Assembly (NCBI RefSeq): GCF_041008525.1 | Contig: NZ_JBFLUG010000026.1 | Coordinates: 1-64,000, forward strand | DNA from: Parafrankia sp041008525 | GTDB taxonomy: Bacteria > Actinomycetota > Actinomycetes > Frankiales > Frankiaceae | Reading direction: 5' to 3' | DNA length: 64,000 nucleotides | Shown: positions 7,747 through 14,789 of the stretch, piece by piece | How the letters are laid out: every line of letters starts with the position of its first letter | Position numbering within the stretch: the stretch's first letter is position 1 | Made by a program: the position numbers and the translations under genes | The notes under the pieces: generated by a model | The model's database searches: none | Told to the model about the DNA's origin: nothing | What the model saw: the letters and a program-made list of their open reading frames with translations, nothing else

Positions 7747-8532
7747 TCAGTAGTTTCCGAGCCCGCCGCACACGTTGAGTGCCTGGGCGGTGATGGCGGC
7801 GGTACGCTCGCCGGCCAGGTACTCGACCATCGCGGCGACCTCGTCGACCTCGACGTACCGCTGGATCGGTACCCGGGCGGTGATGCGCTTGAACACCTCG
7901 CTCGTCGGCACGTCCCAGATTCCGGCATAGTGCTCGCGGACGTTCGCGGCCATCGGGGTCTCGACGAAGCCGGGGCAGACGGCGTTGACCGTGATTCCGG
8001 TGGCGGCGAGTTCCAGACCGAGCGCCTTGCTGAAGCCGACGACGCCGTGTTTCGACGCCGAGTAGGGGGCGGCGTGCACCACCCCCTGCTTACCGCCGGT
8101 CGACGCGATGTTGATGATGCGTCCCCAGGACCTGTCACTCAGGCCGCCCACGGTGAGGACGGCTTTCGTCATCAGGAAGACGCTGTTGAGGTTCGTGTTG
8201 ATCACGTCGAACCAGAGCTCGTCGGTGATCTCCGCGGTGGCGCCGCCGCCGCTGCGGCCCGCGTTGTTGACGAGGATGTCGATGCCGCCGAACCGCTGCA
8301 CGGCAGCGCCGACGAACCGCGTCACCTGTTCCGGCGAGGTCACGTCACAGGGGCTCCCGTCCACCTCGAGGCCCTTCTCGCGCAGGGACTTCACGGTGTC
8401 GACGAGCGCGGCCTCGCCGCGCGCACAGATGTAGACCGCGGTTCCCAGCCCGGCCAGCCTTTCGGTGATGGCGAGACCCATCCCGCTGGTGGCACCGGTG
8501 ACGATCGCGACGGGCCGGTCAGGACGTGACAT
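7747..8532 (-). CDS. Type II PKS C9-ketoreductase (ActIII-like SDR)
   Basis: This 261-residue short-chain dehydrogenase reduces the C9 carbonyl of the nascent poly-beta-keto chain with NADPH. It has TGATSGMG (residues 12-19) and NNAG (89-92). The catalytic tetrad falls at N114, S144, Y157 and K161, the numbering of the actinorhodin ketoreductase. The C-terminus, VCGGLGNY, is typical of this subfamily. The loop following NNAGR reads SGG (94-96) where ActIII has PGG, a position known to influence substrate docking and stereochemistry. The start at 8532 is supported by AGGAGCAGCTC upstream and by the family N-terminus; the long upstream frame runs through a DNA repeat. A SARP-like box lies about 130 nt upstream. 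Confidence 0.96.
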   Translation of the reverse strand: MSRPDRPVAIVTGATSGMGLAITERLAGLGTAVYICARGEAALVDTVKSLREKGLEVDGSPCDVTSPEQVTRFVGAAVQRFGGIDILVNNAGRSGGGATAEITDELWFDVINTNLNSVFLMTKAVLTVGGLSDRSWGRIINIASTGGKQGVVHAAPYSASKHGVVGFSKALGLELAATGITVNAVCPGFVETPMAANVREHYAGIWDVPTSEVFKRITARVPIQRYVEVDEVAAMVEYLAGERTAAITAQALNVCGGLGNY

Positions 8533-8663
8533 GAGCTGCTCCTGTTCAGGGACGCGGAACATGGGCCCCGCGGGGGAGGCCGGACGCGGGTCTCCCTGCC
8601 GGGTCTCCAGGTACGCGGCGGGCGTGGGCGGTTGCCGCCGTCGCTGGTGAGCCTGGCGCCCCG

Positions 8664-8681
8664 TCCTCGAACTTCGCTCGC
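8664..8681 (-). promoter_or_regulatory. Candidate SARP box for the ketoreductase
   Basis: Minus strand reads GCGAGCG AAGT TCGAGGA: two heptamers resembling TCGAGCG/C, 11 bp apart start to start. It lies 132 nt upstream of the ketoreductase start. The match to the known SARP consensus is partial in each heptamer, so support comes mainly from spacing and from the three other boxes in the cluster. Confidence 0.5.
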
Positions 8682-8741
8682 ATCGTCGTGGGGCCGCACG
8701 TGTGCGGCAGCCCGCGTGCCACGGTTCCGCGGGTCGGGAGC

Positions 8742-8814
8742 GCCACGGGTCGCGGAGTGCCACGGGTCGGGAGTGCCACGGGTCGGGAGTGCCACGGGTC
8801 GGGAGCGCCACGGG
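8742..8814 (+). repeat. 16-bp tandem repeat between divergent PKS genes
   Basis: The unit GCCACGGGTCGGGAGT is present exactly at 8759-8774 and 8775-8790, with one change at 8791-8806. A 17-bp variant lies at 8742-8758 and a partial unit at 8807-8814. A further degenerate copy starts at 8718. The array sits between the two SARP-like boxes of the divergent ketoreductase and NTF2 genes. Confidence 0.85.
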
Positions 8815-8824
8815 CGAGCCGGTC

Positions 8825-8842
8825 TCGAGTGGGCCGCGAGCG
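8825..8842 (+). promoter_or_regulatory. Candidate SARP box for the NTF2-like gene
   Basis: TCGAGTG GGCC GCGAGCG on the plus strand gives two heptamers 11 bp apart, the period of SARP direct repeats. It lies 85 nt upstream of the ATG at 8927. Confidence 0.55.
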
Positions 8843-8926
8843 GTGCCGGTGATGGTGAGGACCCGGTCCGAGCCGAGCCGCCCCTGTCGGCCCGCACTCC
8901 GACCACGACCGACCCGGAGGTACCGG

Positions 8927-9361
8927 ATGGCCCCGTCGCCCTTTGCCGATCTCTACGCCGAGGTGCAGAACTTCTACGCCCGTCAGATGCAGAGCATGGA
9001 CCAGCGCGACTTCGTCGCCTTCGCCGGGACGTTCACCGAGGACGGCGAGTTCAGCCACACCCCCGGGCAGCTCGCGCGGGGCCGTGCGGACATCATCGCG
9101 GAGCTGCGGGAGTTCCACCGTCGTTTCGACGGCGACCCGGTGGTTCGCCGGCACTGGTTCGGCATGACCTGCCTGGAGCCGTTGGACGGGCAGAGCTGGC
9201 AGGCGACCTACTACGCGTACACGGTCAACACCAGGCCCGGCGCGGCCGCACCGACCATCGGCCCGAGCTGCCTGGTGACCGACGTGCTGGTCCGCACGGC
9301 GGCGGGGCTGCTGAACCATTCCCGGTACGTGCGTCAGGACCGACTTCTGCTCGAACGCTAG
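8927..9361 (+). CDS. NTF2-like (SnoaL/ActVI-A type) polyketide tailoring protein
   Basis: This 144-residue single-domain protein has the NTF2-like cone fold, judged from YAEVQNFYARQMQSMDQRDFVAFAGTF followed by EDGEFSHTPG and a beta-rich half. Small proteins of this fold occur in many aromatic PKS clusters as cyclases or oxygenase accessories. The DGEFSHT motif resembles the actinorhodin ActVI-ORFA group. The precise reaction is not predictable. ATG at 8927 follows CGGAGG by six bases; the longer frame upstream is the 16-bp repeat read through. It is divergent from the ketoreductase and convergent with the aromatase, with a strong hairpin between. Confidence 0.85.
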   Translation: MAPSPFADLYAEVQNFYARQMQSMDQRDFVAFAGTFTEDGEFSHTPGQLARGRADIIAELREFHRRFDGDPVVRRHWFGMTCLEPLDGQSWQATYYAYTVNTRPGAAAPTIGPSCLVTDVLVRTAAGLLNHSRYVRQDRLLLER

Positions 9362-9370
9362 CCACGTCGG

Positions 9371-9420
9371 CGGGCCCGGCCCCGCCCGGGCCTTCCAGAC
9401 AGGCCGGGCGGGCCGGGCCG
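9371..9420. terminator. Bidirectional hairpin between NTF2-like gene and aromatase
   Basis: CGGGCCCGGCCCCGCCCGGGCCT and AGGCCGGGCGGGCCGGGCC form a long, slightly bulged GC stem around TCCAGACA. It lies between the convergent stops at 9361 and 9443 and so can end transcription from either side. Confidence 0.7.
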
Positions 9421-9442
9421 CAGCAGGACCAGGTCGTGCCGA

Positions 9443-10393
9443 TCAGACCGTCGCCGCGGCGTCGGCGGCGTAGCCCATGGTCACGCTGCTGTTGCGGCCC
9501 AGAGCCCGCCGGACGTAGGCACGGGCGTCGGCGATGCTCTGGCCGGGCCCGAGAACGTCATGGACGGCGGCAGGATCCAGCAGCACGGTGTGACGGGCGG
9601 TGAGCACGGCGCCGCCCGGCCCATCGGCGAAGGTCCACAGACCGCTGTGGCCGAGCAGGAGACGCGGTGTCTGCAGCTGCTTGTAGGCAATCCACCCGGG
9701 CGGGGCGCACACGCGCAGGGACCGGGTGCTGTGCGTCGAGCCGTCGTCGGTGACGGTCTCCATCTCCAGGTCCTGGACGCCGGGCGACGGCTCGGTCATC
9801 CGGACGGCGCGGACGTGCGGCAGCCGGCTTGCCCAGTCGCCGGCGCGGGCGACGAACCCGTAGGCGTCCGTCGCCGCACCCGCTGTCACGCGCGTGTCGG
9901 TGAAGCTGAAGAGCACGTCCTCCACCGGATGCCCGCACTCGGCAACCTGGGTCAGCGCTGCCAGTTCCTCCGCGCTGTTGCGGTCGAGCGCGGATGTGAT
10001 CCACTCGACGGAGTCCGCGGCTGCCTCGAACCCGTGCCGAAGGATCACCTCGCAGCCCCTGCCGGGCAGCTCGTCGATCTGCCACTCTCCGTCCATCGCG
10101 TCGATCGGCGGGCGGCTCACCTCGCGGGCGAATCTGAGGCGCAGGCCGTGCGGGTCGAACCAGCGCCGGGAGACCCAGCTCGTGACGGAGCCGTTCACGC
10201 TGGCCCAGATCTCGACACGCTCCTCCTGGGAGGTCGACGACAGGCGGTGCGCATACACACAGGGGCCGAACACGGCAGGCCAGACGGTGACGTCGGCGAG
10301 CAGGTCGTACACGGCGCGGGCTGGCGCCGCGACGAACTGCCGGTGCTCCGTGCGGTGGGTGTACCGGACGTTTGGCGGGTTCTGGGTGCCCAT
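9443..10393 (-). CDS. Type II PKS didomain aromatase/cyclase
   Basis: This 316-residue protein has two START/Bet v1-like halves. The first (about residues 10-155) opens with THRTEHRQFVAAPARAVYDLLADVTVWPAVFGPCVYAHRL. The second (about 165-310) begins VLFSFTDTRVTAGAATDAYGFVARAGDWASRLPHV. Didomain enzymes of the ActVII type close and aromatise the first ring of C9-reduced polyketides, which fits the ActIII-type ketoreductase in this cluster. ATG at 10393 is the family start (MGTQNPPNVRYTHRTEH), with AGAGGGGC upstream. A canonical SARP box lies 73-90 nt upstream of the start codon. Confidence 0.94.
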   Translation of the reverse strand: MGTQNPPNVRYTHRTEHRQFVAAPARAVYDLLADVTVWPAVFGPCVYAHRLSSTSQEERVEIWASVNGSVTSWVSRRWFDPHGLRLRFAREVSRPPIDAMDGEWQIDELPGRGCEVILRHGFEAAADSVEWITSALDRNSAEELAALTQVAECGHPVEDVLFSFTDTRVTAGAATDAYGFVARAGDWASRLPHVRAVRMTEPSPGVQDLEMETVTDDGSTHSTRSLRVCAPPGWIAYKQLQTPRLLLGHSGLWTFADGPGGAVLTARHTVLLDPAAVHDVLGPGQSIADARAYVRRALGRNSSVTMGYAADAAATV

Positions 10394-11493
10394 GGACTCG
10401 CTGCCCCTCTTTCTCTGCTGCGTCGAGATGTGGTGGCCCGCGCCGTATTCGACGCTGCCGCCCGTGGCTCGAAGGACGCTCGAGAGCGGGTCGGAGTTCA
10501 CCGGGAGGACATCCAGCCGAATCCCCGCTGTTTCTCGACCTAAATGGTCGACTTTCCGGCCGCAATCAGGTGACACATTCTCTCGATCCGTGATCCGCAC
10601 GGGCCCGGGCATCAAGGGAACGGAAGCGCCGTCGTGGAAGGGCATTGACCTGTCGTCGGCACCGACACAATGACGGCCGACGGCGCCGGCCGGGGACGAC
10701 GAGGCCGCAGGACGGTGCGGGCGACAGCAGGCGGGAGATGTGAGCGAGAACATCACCATGAATCGGCACGGCTGGTCATGGCAGACCTCCACCGCGAGAG
10801 ATCGGGCTGCTCGGCACCTGACGGTGGTGCGGCCTTCGGTACGAGGTTGTCATTTCGGGTCCGCAGCACAGGTACGGACCGTCGTCCGCCACGCCTTTTC
10901 CTGGGGGTCGCTCCGCCTGAAACGTCGAGGACAACGACTCGCGAAGCCGGCCCCCGCGGACGGCGCGTGACTCCGGCGTTGAGTTCCCGGTAACGGAAAG
11001 GCGGAGGGCGCGTGTCCTGTCGATGCACTGGAGCGGCGGGGCGAGGTCTTTTCTGCCCCCGCGCCGTCGAAAAAGATGCGTTCCGGTTCACCATGAATGT
11101 TTCTCACGCCTCCCGGCCTGGATCGGGTGTGGGCCCGACCACGTCCGGATCGTCGCCGTGATGCCTGCCCGCCGGTAATCGAGAGGTTCCGCCGGCCTCG
11201 GGTAAATCCCGCGCCAACCCGGGAGGAACGCGGGTCGGACCTGCGTTTCCGCCCGCCCCGGCATCTCTGTGCTGGTCTGCTCGGTGCGCGGTCGGCAGAA
11301 GATCCTCCCGCCTTCGGCGGCGGCCGGGATCGGTGCCATGCCGGGAACAGTCCGCAACGATGTTCCGGAACCGCCTGACCACCTGGGCACGCCACGGCGC
11401 CAGCCGCGGGGGCGGCCTTCGACGTCGCCTCAGCGGCCGTTCCGCAGCACCGTGACCTGCGGTGCTCGGCGGCCCGACGGCCGGGGCACCGCC
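10394..11493. other. Long intergenic region upstream of the aromatase
   Basis: About 1.1 kb without a gene I can support. Short frames on both strands have no family pattern. The aromatase-proximal end carries the SARP box at 10466-10483. The rest is less GC-extreme, with scattered AT-richer patches such as 11080-11110, and shows no further structure I would name. Confidence 0.6.
10466..10483 (-). promoter_or_regulatory. SARP box upstream of the aromatase
   Basis: The minus strand reads TCGAGCG TCCT TCGAGCC: two heptamers matching the known DnrI/ActII-ORF4-type consensus TCGAGC(G/C), 11 bp apart. It ends 73 nt before the aromatase start codon. This is the best of four such sites in the cluster and the likely target of the SARP encoded at 11494-12237. 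Confidence 0.75.
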
Positions 11494-12237
11494 TCACGCG
11501 CTGAGCAGCTCCTGCTGGAGGAGCCTCAGCTCGGGAGCGGGTGTCACCCCCAGCTCCGCGTCCAGGATCCGCCAGAGGTTCTGGTAGGCCTGCAGCGCCT
11601 CCGCCCTCCGCCCGCACTTGTGCAGGATCCGGATGAGCTGCGCGTGCAGACTTTCGTTCAACGGGTTCTCGGCAACCAGGAGCCGCAGCTTCGGAACCAG
11701 CTCCTGGTACCGCCCCAGCCGCTGGTTCGCCTCGATCTCAAGCTCGTTCGCGGTAAACCTGAGTTCATTGACGTAGGTGACGTGTGCTTCCAGCACAGGA
11801 CCGATCTTCATACCGGCCAGAACCGGGCCGCGCCACAGCCTCAGCGCTTCGTCGACTCTGTCTATCGCCTTCTCCGGATCACCTCCGTCCAGAAATCTGC
11901 GGGCTTCTCCCACTCGCCGCTCGAAGATCTTGACGTCAATCTCCTCCGCATCCGCGCGGATAGAGTAACCGGACGGCTCCGTAGCCAGGATGTTACTTCC
12001 ACGGACCATGGTGGAAAAGATCTTTCGCGCATGGTAGACGTACGTCTGCAGAGTGGTGAGCGAACTTCGCGGAACGTTTTCCCCCCACAGTTCGGCAATG
12101 AGGGTGTCGACACTTACCGTGGTTCCACTGCACACCAGAAGAAGGCCCAGCATCTGACTTATCTTTGATTTGCTCGGAAAGTACGACTCATCGTCCCCAG
12201 ATATAATCTGGAATCGGCCGAGCAGATAATACTTCAT
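11494..12237 (-). CDS. SARP-family pathway-specific activator
   Basis: This 247-residue protein has an OmpR-like winged helix in its N-terminal 95 residues (KISQMLGLLLVCSGTTVSVDTLIAELWGENVPRSSLTTLQTYVYHARKIF) and a bacterial transcriptional activation domain (about 95-240, ending EALQAYQNLWRILDAELGVTPAPELRLLQQELL). The length is that of small SARPs such as ActII-ORF4 and DnrI, which bind heptameric direct repeats and recruit RNA polymerase. ATG at 12237 has GGAGGG upstream. The leader holds a 21-bp palindrome at 12250-12270. The N-terminal half uses more AT-rich codons than its neighbours. It is probably the cluster activator. Confidence 0.95.
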   Translation of the reverse strand: MKYYLLGRFQIISGDDESYFPSKSKISQMLGLLLVCSGTTVSVDTLIAELWGENVPRSSLTTLQTYVYHARKIFSTMVRGSNILATEPSGYSIRADAEEIDVKIFERRVGEARRFLDGGDPEKAIDRVDEALRLWRGPVLAGMKIGPVLEAHVTYVNELRFTANELEIEANQRLGRYQELVPKLRLLVAENPLNESLHAQLIRILHKCGRRAEALQAYQNLWRILDAELGVTPAPELRLLQQELLSA

Positions 12238-12249
12238 CGTCCCTCCGGG

Positions 12250-12270
12250 ATCTTCAAGAAACTTGAAGAT
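12250..12270. promoter_or_regulatory. Perfect palindrome in the SARP leader
   Basis: ATCTTCAAG (12250-12258) and CTTGAAGAT (12262-12270) are exact reverse complements with a 3-nt spacer. The site ends a few bases upstream of the SARP Shine-Dalgarno sequence. It could be a repressor operator or an mRNA hairpin controlling SARP translation. 12271-12609 otherwise holds only the divergent promoter region of the SARP and flavodoxin genes. Confidence 0.65.
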
Positions 12271-12609
12271 GACTGGGCGACCGCCTGGCCGCAGACACGG
12301 TCCGTGACGAACGCGGATGGAACAATCTCAGACGCCTGCAGTGGGATCGTAGCCCGTCCTGTCACACCCAAGTGCACCTCGTGCCGCAACCAGGCCGATG
12401 TCGACGTGGACCGGGACAGAGCGTCCGCGTAGTATCACCGGCCCCGCACCGCCGATCGGCCAGATCACCCGGCCGTCCGGCCAGGTCTGTTAGCTCTTAC
12501 GGCTGGTTTCCGGGCCCAGCAAGGAACGCAAGACTGCCGATCTGGGGGCTCTCCGCGCTATCCGAGCGCGCGAAGCGGCGTCATGTTCGGCGGTTCGAAG
12601 GGATGTCAC

Positions 12610-13203
12610 ATGTTCGACAGTTCGGTATCCGTGGTTGTCGCCTATCACAGCGGCTACGGGCATACGACCAGAATGGCCACGGCCGCACGCGACGGCGCAG
12701 CGATGGTGACCGGCGCCAACGCCGAGATGATCATGATCGAGACCCTGGACGACAGTCACTGGGAGCAGCTCGACGCGGCTGACGCGATCATCTTCGCCTC
12801 GCCGACGTACATGGGGTCGGCGAGCCCGGCCTTCCACCGGTTCGCTCACGACTCCAGCTCCCGCTGGCAGACCCAGAAGTGGAAGGACAAACTGGCTGCC
12901 GGCGTCACGACCTCGGGCTCGATGAGCGGCGACAAGCTCCACACGCTGCAGTACTTCACGCTGCTCGCGGCGCAGCACGGAATGCACTGGGTGAACCTGG
13001 ATCTGCTGCCCGGGTCGACCGACGCGGATCTGAACCGGCTGGGTGGGTGGCTCGGCGCGATGGGCCGTTGCCCCGGCGACCAGGGGCCGGAGGCGATGCT
13101 CGAGTCCGATCTGCGCACAGCGGCCCACCTCGGCCAGCGCGTAGCCACGCACGCCCAGCTGCTGAGCCACGCCAGGGCAGCCTCGCCGGCGGTCATGGCG
13201 TAG
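12610..13203 (+). CDS. Flavodoxin-fold NAD(P)H:quinone oxidoreductase (WrbA-like)
   Basis: This 197-residue protein begins with an FMN-binding loop (VVAYHSGYGHTTRMATA, about residues 8-24). It continues with a flavodoxin pattern of alternating strands and helices and FASPTYMGSASPAFHRF for the second FMN loop. Members reduce quinones by two electrons with NAD(P)H or act as flavin carriers. In an aromatic PKS cluster it may reduce a quinone intermediate or support an oxygenase. ATG at 12610 follows GAAGGGATGTCAC; an in-frame ATG at 12583 lacks a convincing ribosome binding site. It is divergent from the SARP gene and convergent with the hydrolase. Confidence 0.82.
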   Translation: MFDSSVSVVVAYHSGYGHTTRMATAARDGAAMVTGANAEMIMIETLDDSHWEQLDAADAIIFASPTYMGSASPAFHRFAHDSSSRWQTQKWKDKLAAGVTTSGSMSGDKLHTLQYFTLLAAQHGMHWVNLDLLPGSTDADLNRLGGWLGAMGRCPGDQGPEAMLESDLRTAAHLGQRVATHAQLLSHARAASPAVMA

Positions 13204-13231
13204 CGCGCGGCAGAGACGAGCCGAGACGAAG

Positions 13232-13264
13232 CGGCGCCGGCGAGCAGTCTGCTCGCCGGCGCCG
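13232..13264. terminator. Strong bidirectional terminator
   Basis: CGGCGCCGGCGAGCAG (13232-13247) and CTGCTCGCCGGCGCCG (13249-13264) are perfect 16-bp arms with a single central T. In RNA the innermost pairs would open to form the loop. It lies between the convergent stops of the flavodoxin-like gene and the hydrolase. Confidence 0.85.
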
Positions 13265-13330
13265 GTCCACTATGCCGCTGACGCCGCGCTGTCCATCCCC
13301 CCAGCCCGCTCGTCGCCTCCCCCGCGGGTT

Positions 13331-14281
13331 TCAGGCCCCGTTTCCGGCCCCGAGGCCCCGCCTCAACGCGTCGACCTGATCGTCGATCATGCGCCGGGAG
13401 ACGGCTGCCTGGCTCAGGCCGATCGATCCGTGGAACGTGCCCGGATAGTGCACGAGCGCCGTCCGCACGCCGGCCCGGATGAGACGTCGGCCGAAGTCGA
13501 GCGCCTCGTCGCGCAGCGGGTCGTACTCGCAGGCACCGACGAAGGTCGGTGGCAGGCCGGACAGGTCCTCGGCCCGCCCCGGCGCCGCGTAGCCCGAGGC
13601 GTGCCGGCCGCCCAGGTAGTGCCGCCAGCTCATGACAAGGCTGGAACGGTCCAGCATGGGCGTGTCCACGAACAGTTCCGCGGACGGCGACTCCAGCCGG
13701 TCGTCGAGCTGGGGAAACAGAAGGTACTGGAACGCGATGGCCGGCCAGCCGCGGTCCCGCGCGAGCAGCGCGAGCCCGACCGCCAGGCCGCCGCCCGCGC
13801 TGAAGCCGGCCACGCCGATCCGGTCGACGTCCACGCCGAGCTCGCCGGCCGTGCCCACCGTCCATTCCAGGACGGCCCAGCAGTCGTCGAGCGCGGCCGG
13901 AAACGGGTGCTCCGGTGCCAGCCGGTAGTCCGGGCAGACCACGACCGCCCCGACGAGATCGGCGATCCGGGCGGCCGCGGTGCGGGAGGTGTCGAGGTCG
14001 CCGGTGACGAAGGCGCCCCAGTGCGGGAAGAGCAGCGCCGGTCGCGGCCCCGGCCAGTCCGTCGGTCGCGGGCGGAACAGGCGCACCGCAACGTCGGGCG
14101 CGCCCCGCGGTCCCGGTGCCACCACGTCCTCCACCAGAACGCGGTGGCTGCGCTCGTACGGGGGCTGGCGGTCCATCACGACCCGCAGCGCGACCCGCGC
14201 CGCGGGGGGATCGGTGTAGTCGAGCGGGGCCAGCCGGGGCACGAAGGGGGCCAGCTCCGGGTCGAAGTCATAGCTCAGCAC
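13331..14281 (-). CDS. Alpha/beta hydrolase (hormone-sensitive-lipase-like)
   Basis: This 316-residue esterase-like protein shows the nucleophile motif GFSAGGG (Ser), the acid in EYDPLRDEAL and the histidine in YPGTFHGS. The block VVVCPDYRLAPEHPFPAALDDCW is diagnostic of the HSL family. The family's HGGG oxyanion motif is altered to HWGA (PHWGAFVTGDLDT), which may change activity. The start at 14281 lies within the end of the lipocalin-like gene (14-nt overlap), so they are translationally coupled. It is the last gene of the minus-strand PKS operon that begins with the monooxygenase at 18992. It could hydrolyse an ester or lactone intermediate; this is not established. Confidence 0.9.
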   Translation of the reverse strand: MLSYDFDPELAPFVPRLAPLDYTDPPAARVALRVVMDRQPPYERSHRVLVEDVVAPGPRGAPDVAVRLFRPRPTDWPGPRPALLFPHWGAFVTGDLDTSRTAAARIADLVGAVVVCPDYRLAPEHPFPAALDDCWAVLEWTVGTAGELGVDVDRIGVAGFSAGGGLAVGLALLARDRGWPAIAFQYLLFPQLDDRLESPSAELFVDTPMLDRSSLVMSWRHYLGGRHASGYAAPGRAEDLSGLPPTFVGACEYDPLRDEALDFGRRLIRAGVRTALVHYPGTFHGSIGLSQAAVSRRMIDDQVDALRRGLGAGNGA

Positions 14282-14789
14282 GGGACGTCCTCCTGTCGTC
14301 CGGACCGGCCCTGCGCCAGGTCAGCATCCGACGGCCCGGCCAGGCCGCCTCCGCGGGCGCCACGCCCGTGAGCGTGAGCACGCCGTCCCCCAGCGACAGC
14401 TGCCGTACCTGCGCGCGCCCGACCAGGTAGGGATGCGACGCCACCGTCACCTCGTGGACGACGCCCTCGCCGGTGAGCCGCCACGTGCCCGCATAGCCCA
14501 TGAACCCGCTCATGACGCCGCCCACGAGCCCGGCCTCGACCGCGCCCGGCGGCCCGGCGGCCGGCCCCGCCGCCTCCGACGGCCCGTCCGGAACCCGGGA
14601 AGGGGCCGCACGCATCATGGTCACCGACATGTGATGGTCCGCGCCGTAGATCAGGAGACCTCGAGGCCGGTCCCCGAGCGGGCCCGGGGCGGTCCGGCCG
14701 TCATCCCCGACGTCGACGTAGGCCTCCAGGAGCCATGTCCCCACGAGCTGGCCGGGACTCGCCAGGGGCGCGGGGCTGCCCTCAGCCAC
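14268..14789 (-). CDS. Lipocalin-like domain protein
   Basis: This 173-residue protein resembles the bacterial lipocalin-like (allene-oxide-cyclase-barrel-like) family. The N-terminal LVGTWLLEAYVDV and RPRGLLIYGADHHMSVTMMR are the typical opening blocks, and the second half keeps GYAGTWRLTGEGVVHEVTVASHP. Such proteins are found in polyketide clusters, sometimes as cyclases or ligand carriers. The GTG at 14789 is chosen because GTGGCTGA overlaps the stop of the upstream secreted-protein gene by 8 nt; no earlier start has family similarity. The function here is unknown. Confidence 0.75.
   Translation of the reverse strand: MAEGSPAPLASPGQLVGTWLLEAYVDVGDDGRTAPGPLGDRPRGLLIYGADHHMSVTMMRAAPSRVPDGPSEAAGPAAGPPGAVEAGLVGGVMSGFMGYAGTWRLTGEGVVHEVTVASHPYLVGRAQVRQLSLGDGVLTLTGVAPAEAAWPGRRMLTWRRAGPDDRRTSRAEL

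Noticed and set aside
12540..12600. CCGAGCG-like heptamers upstream of the flavodoxin gene as a fifth SARP box
   Set aside because: The second heptamer does not match the consensus, so it is not distinguishable from background.
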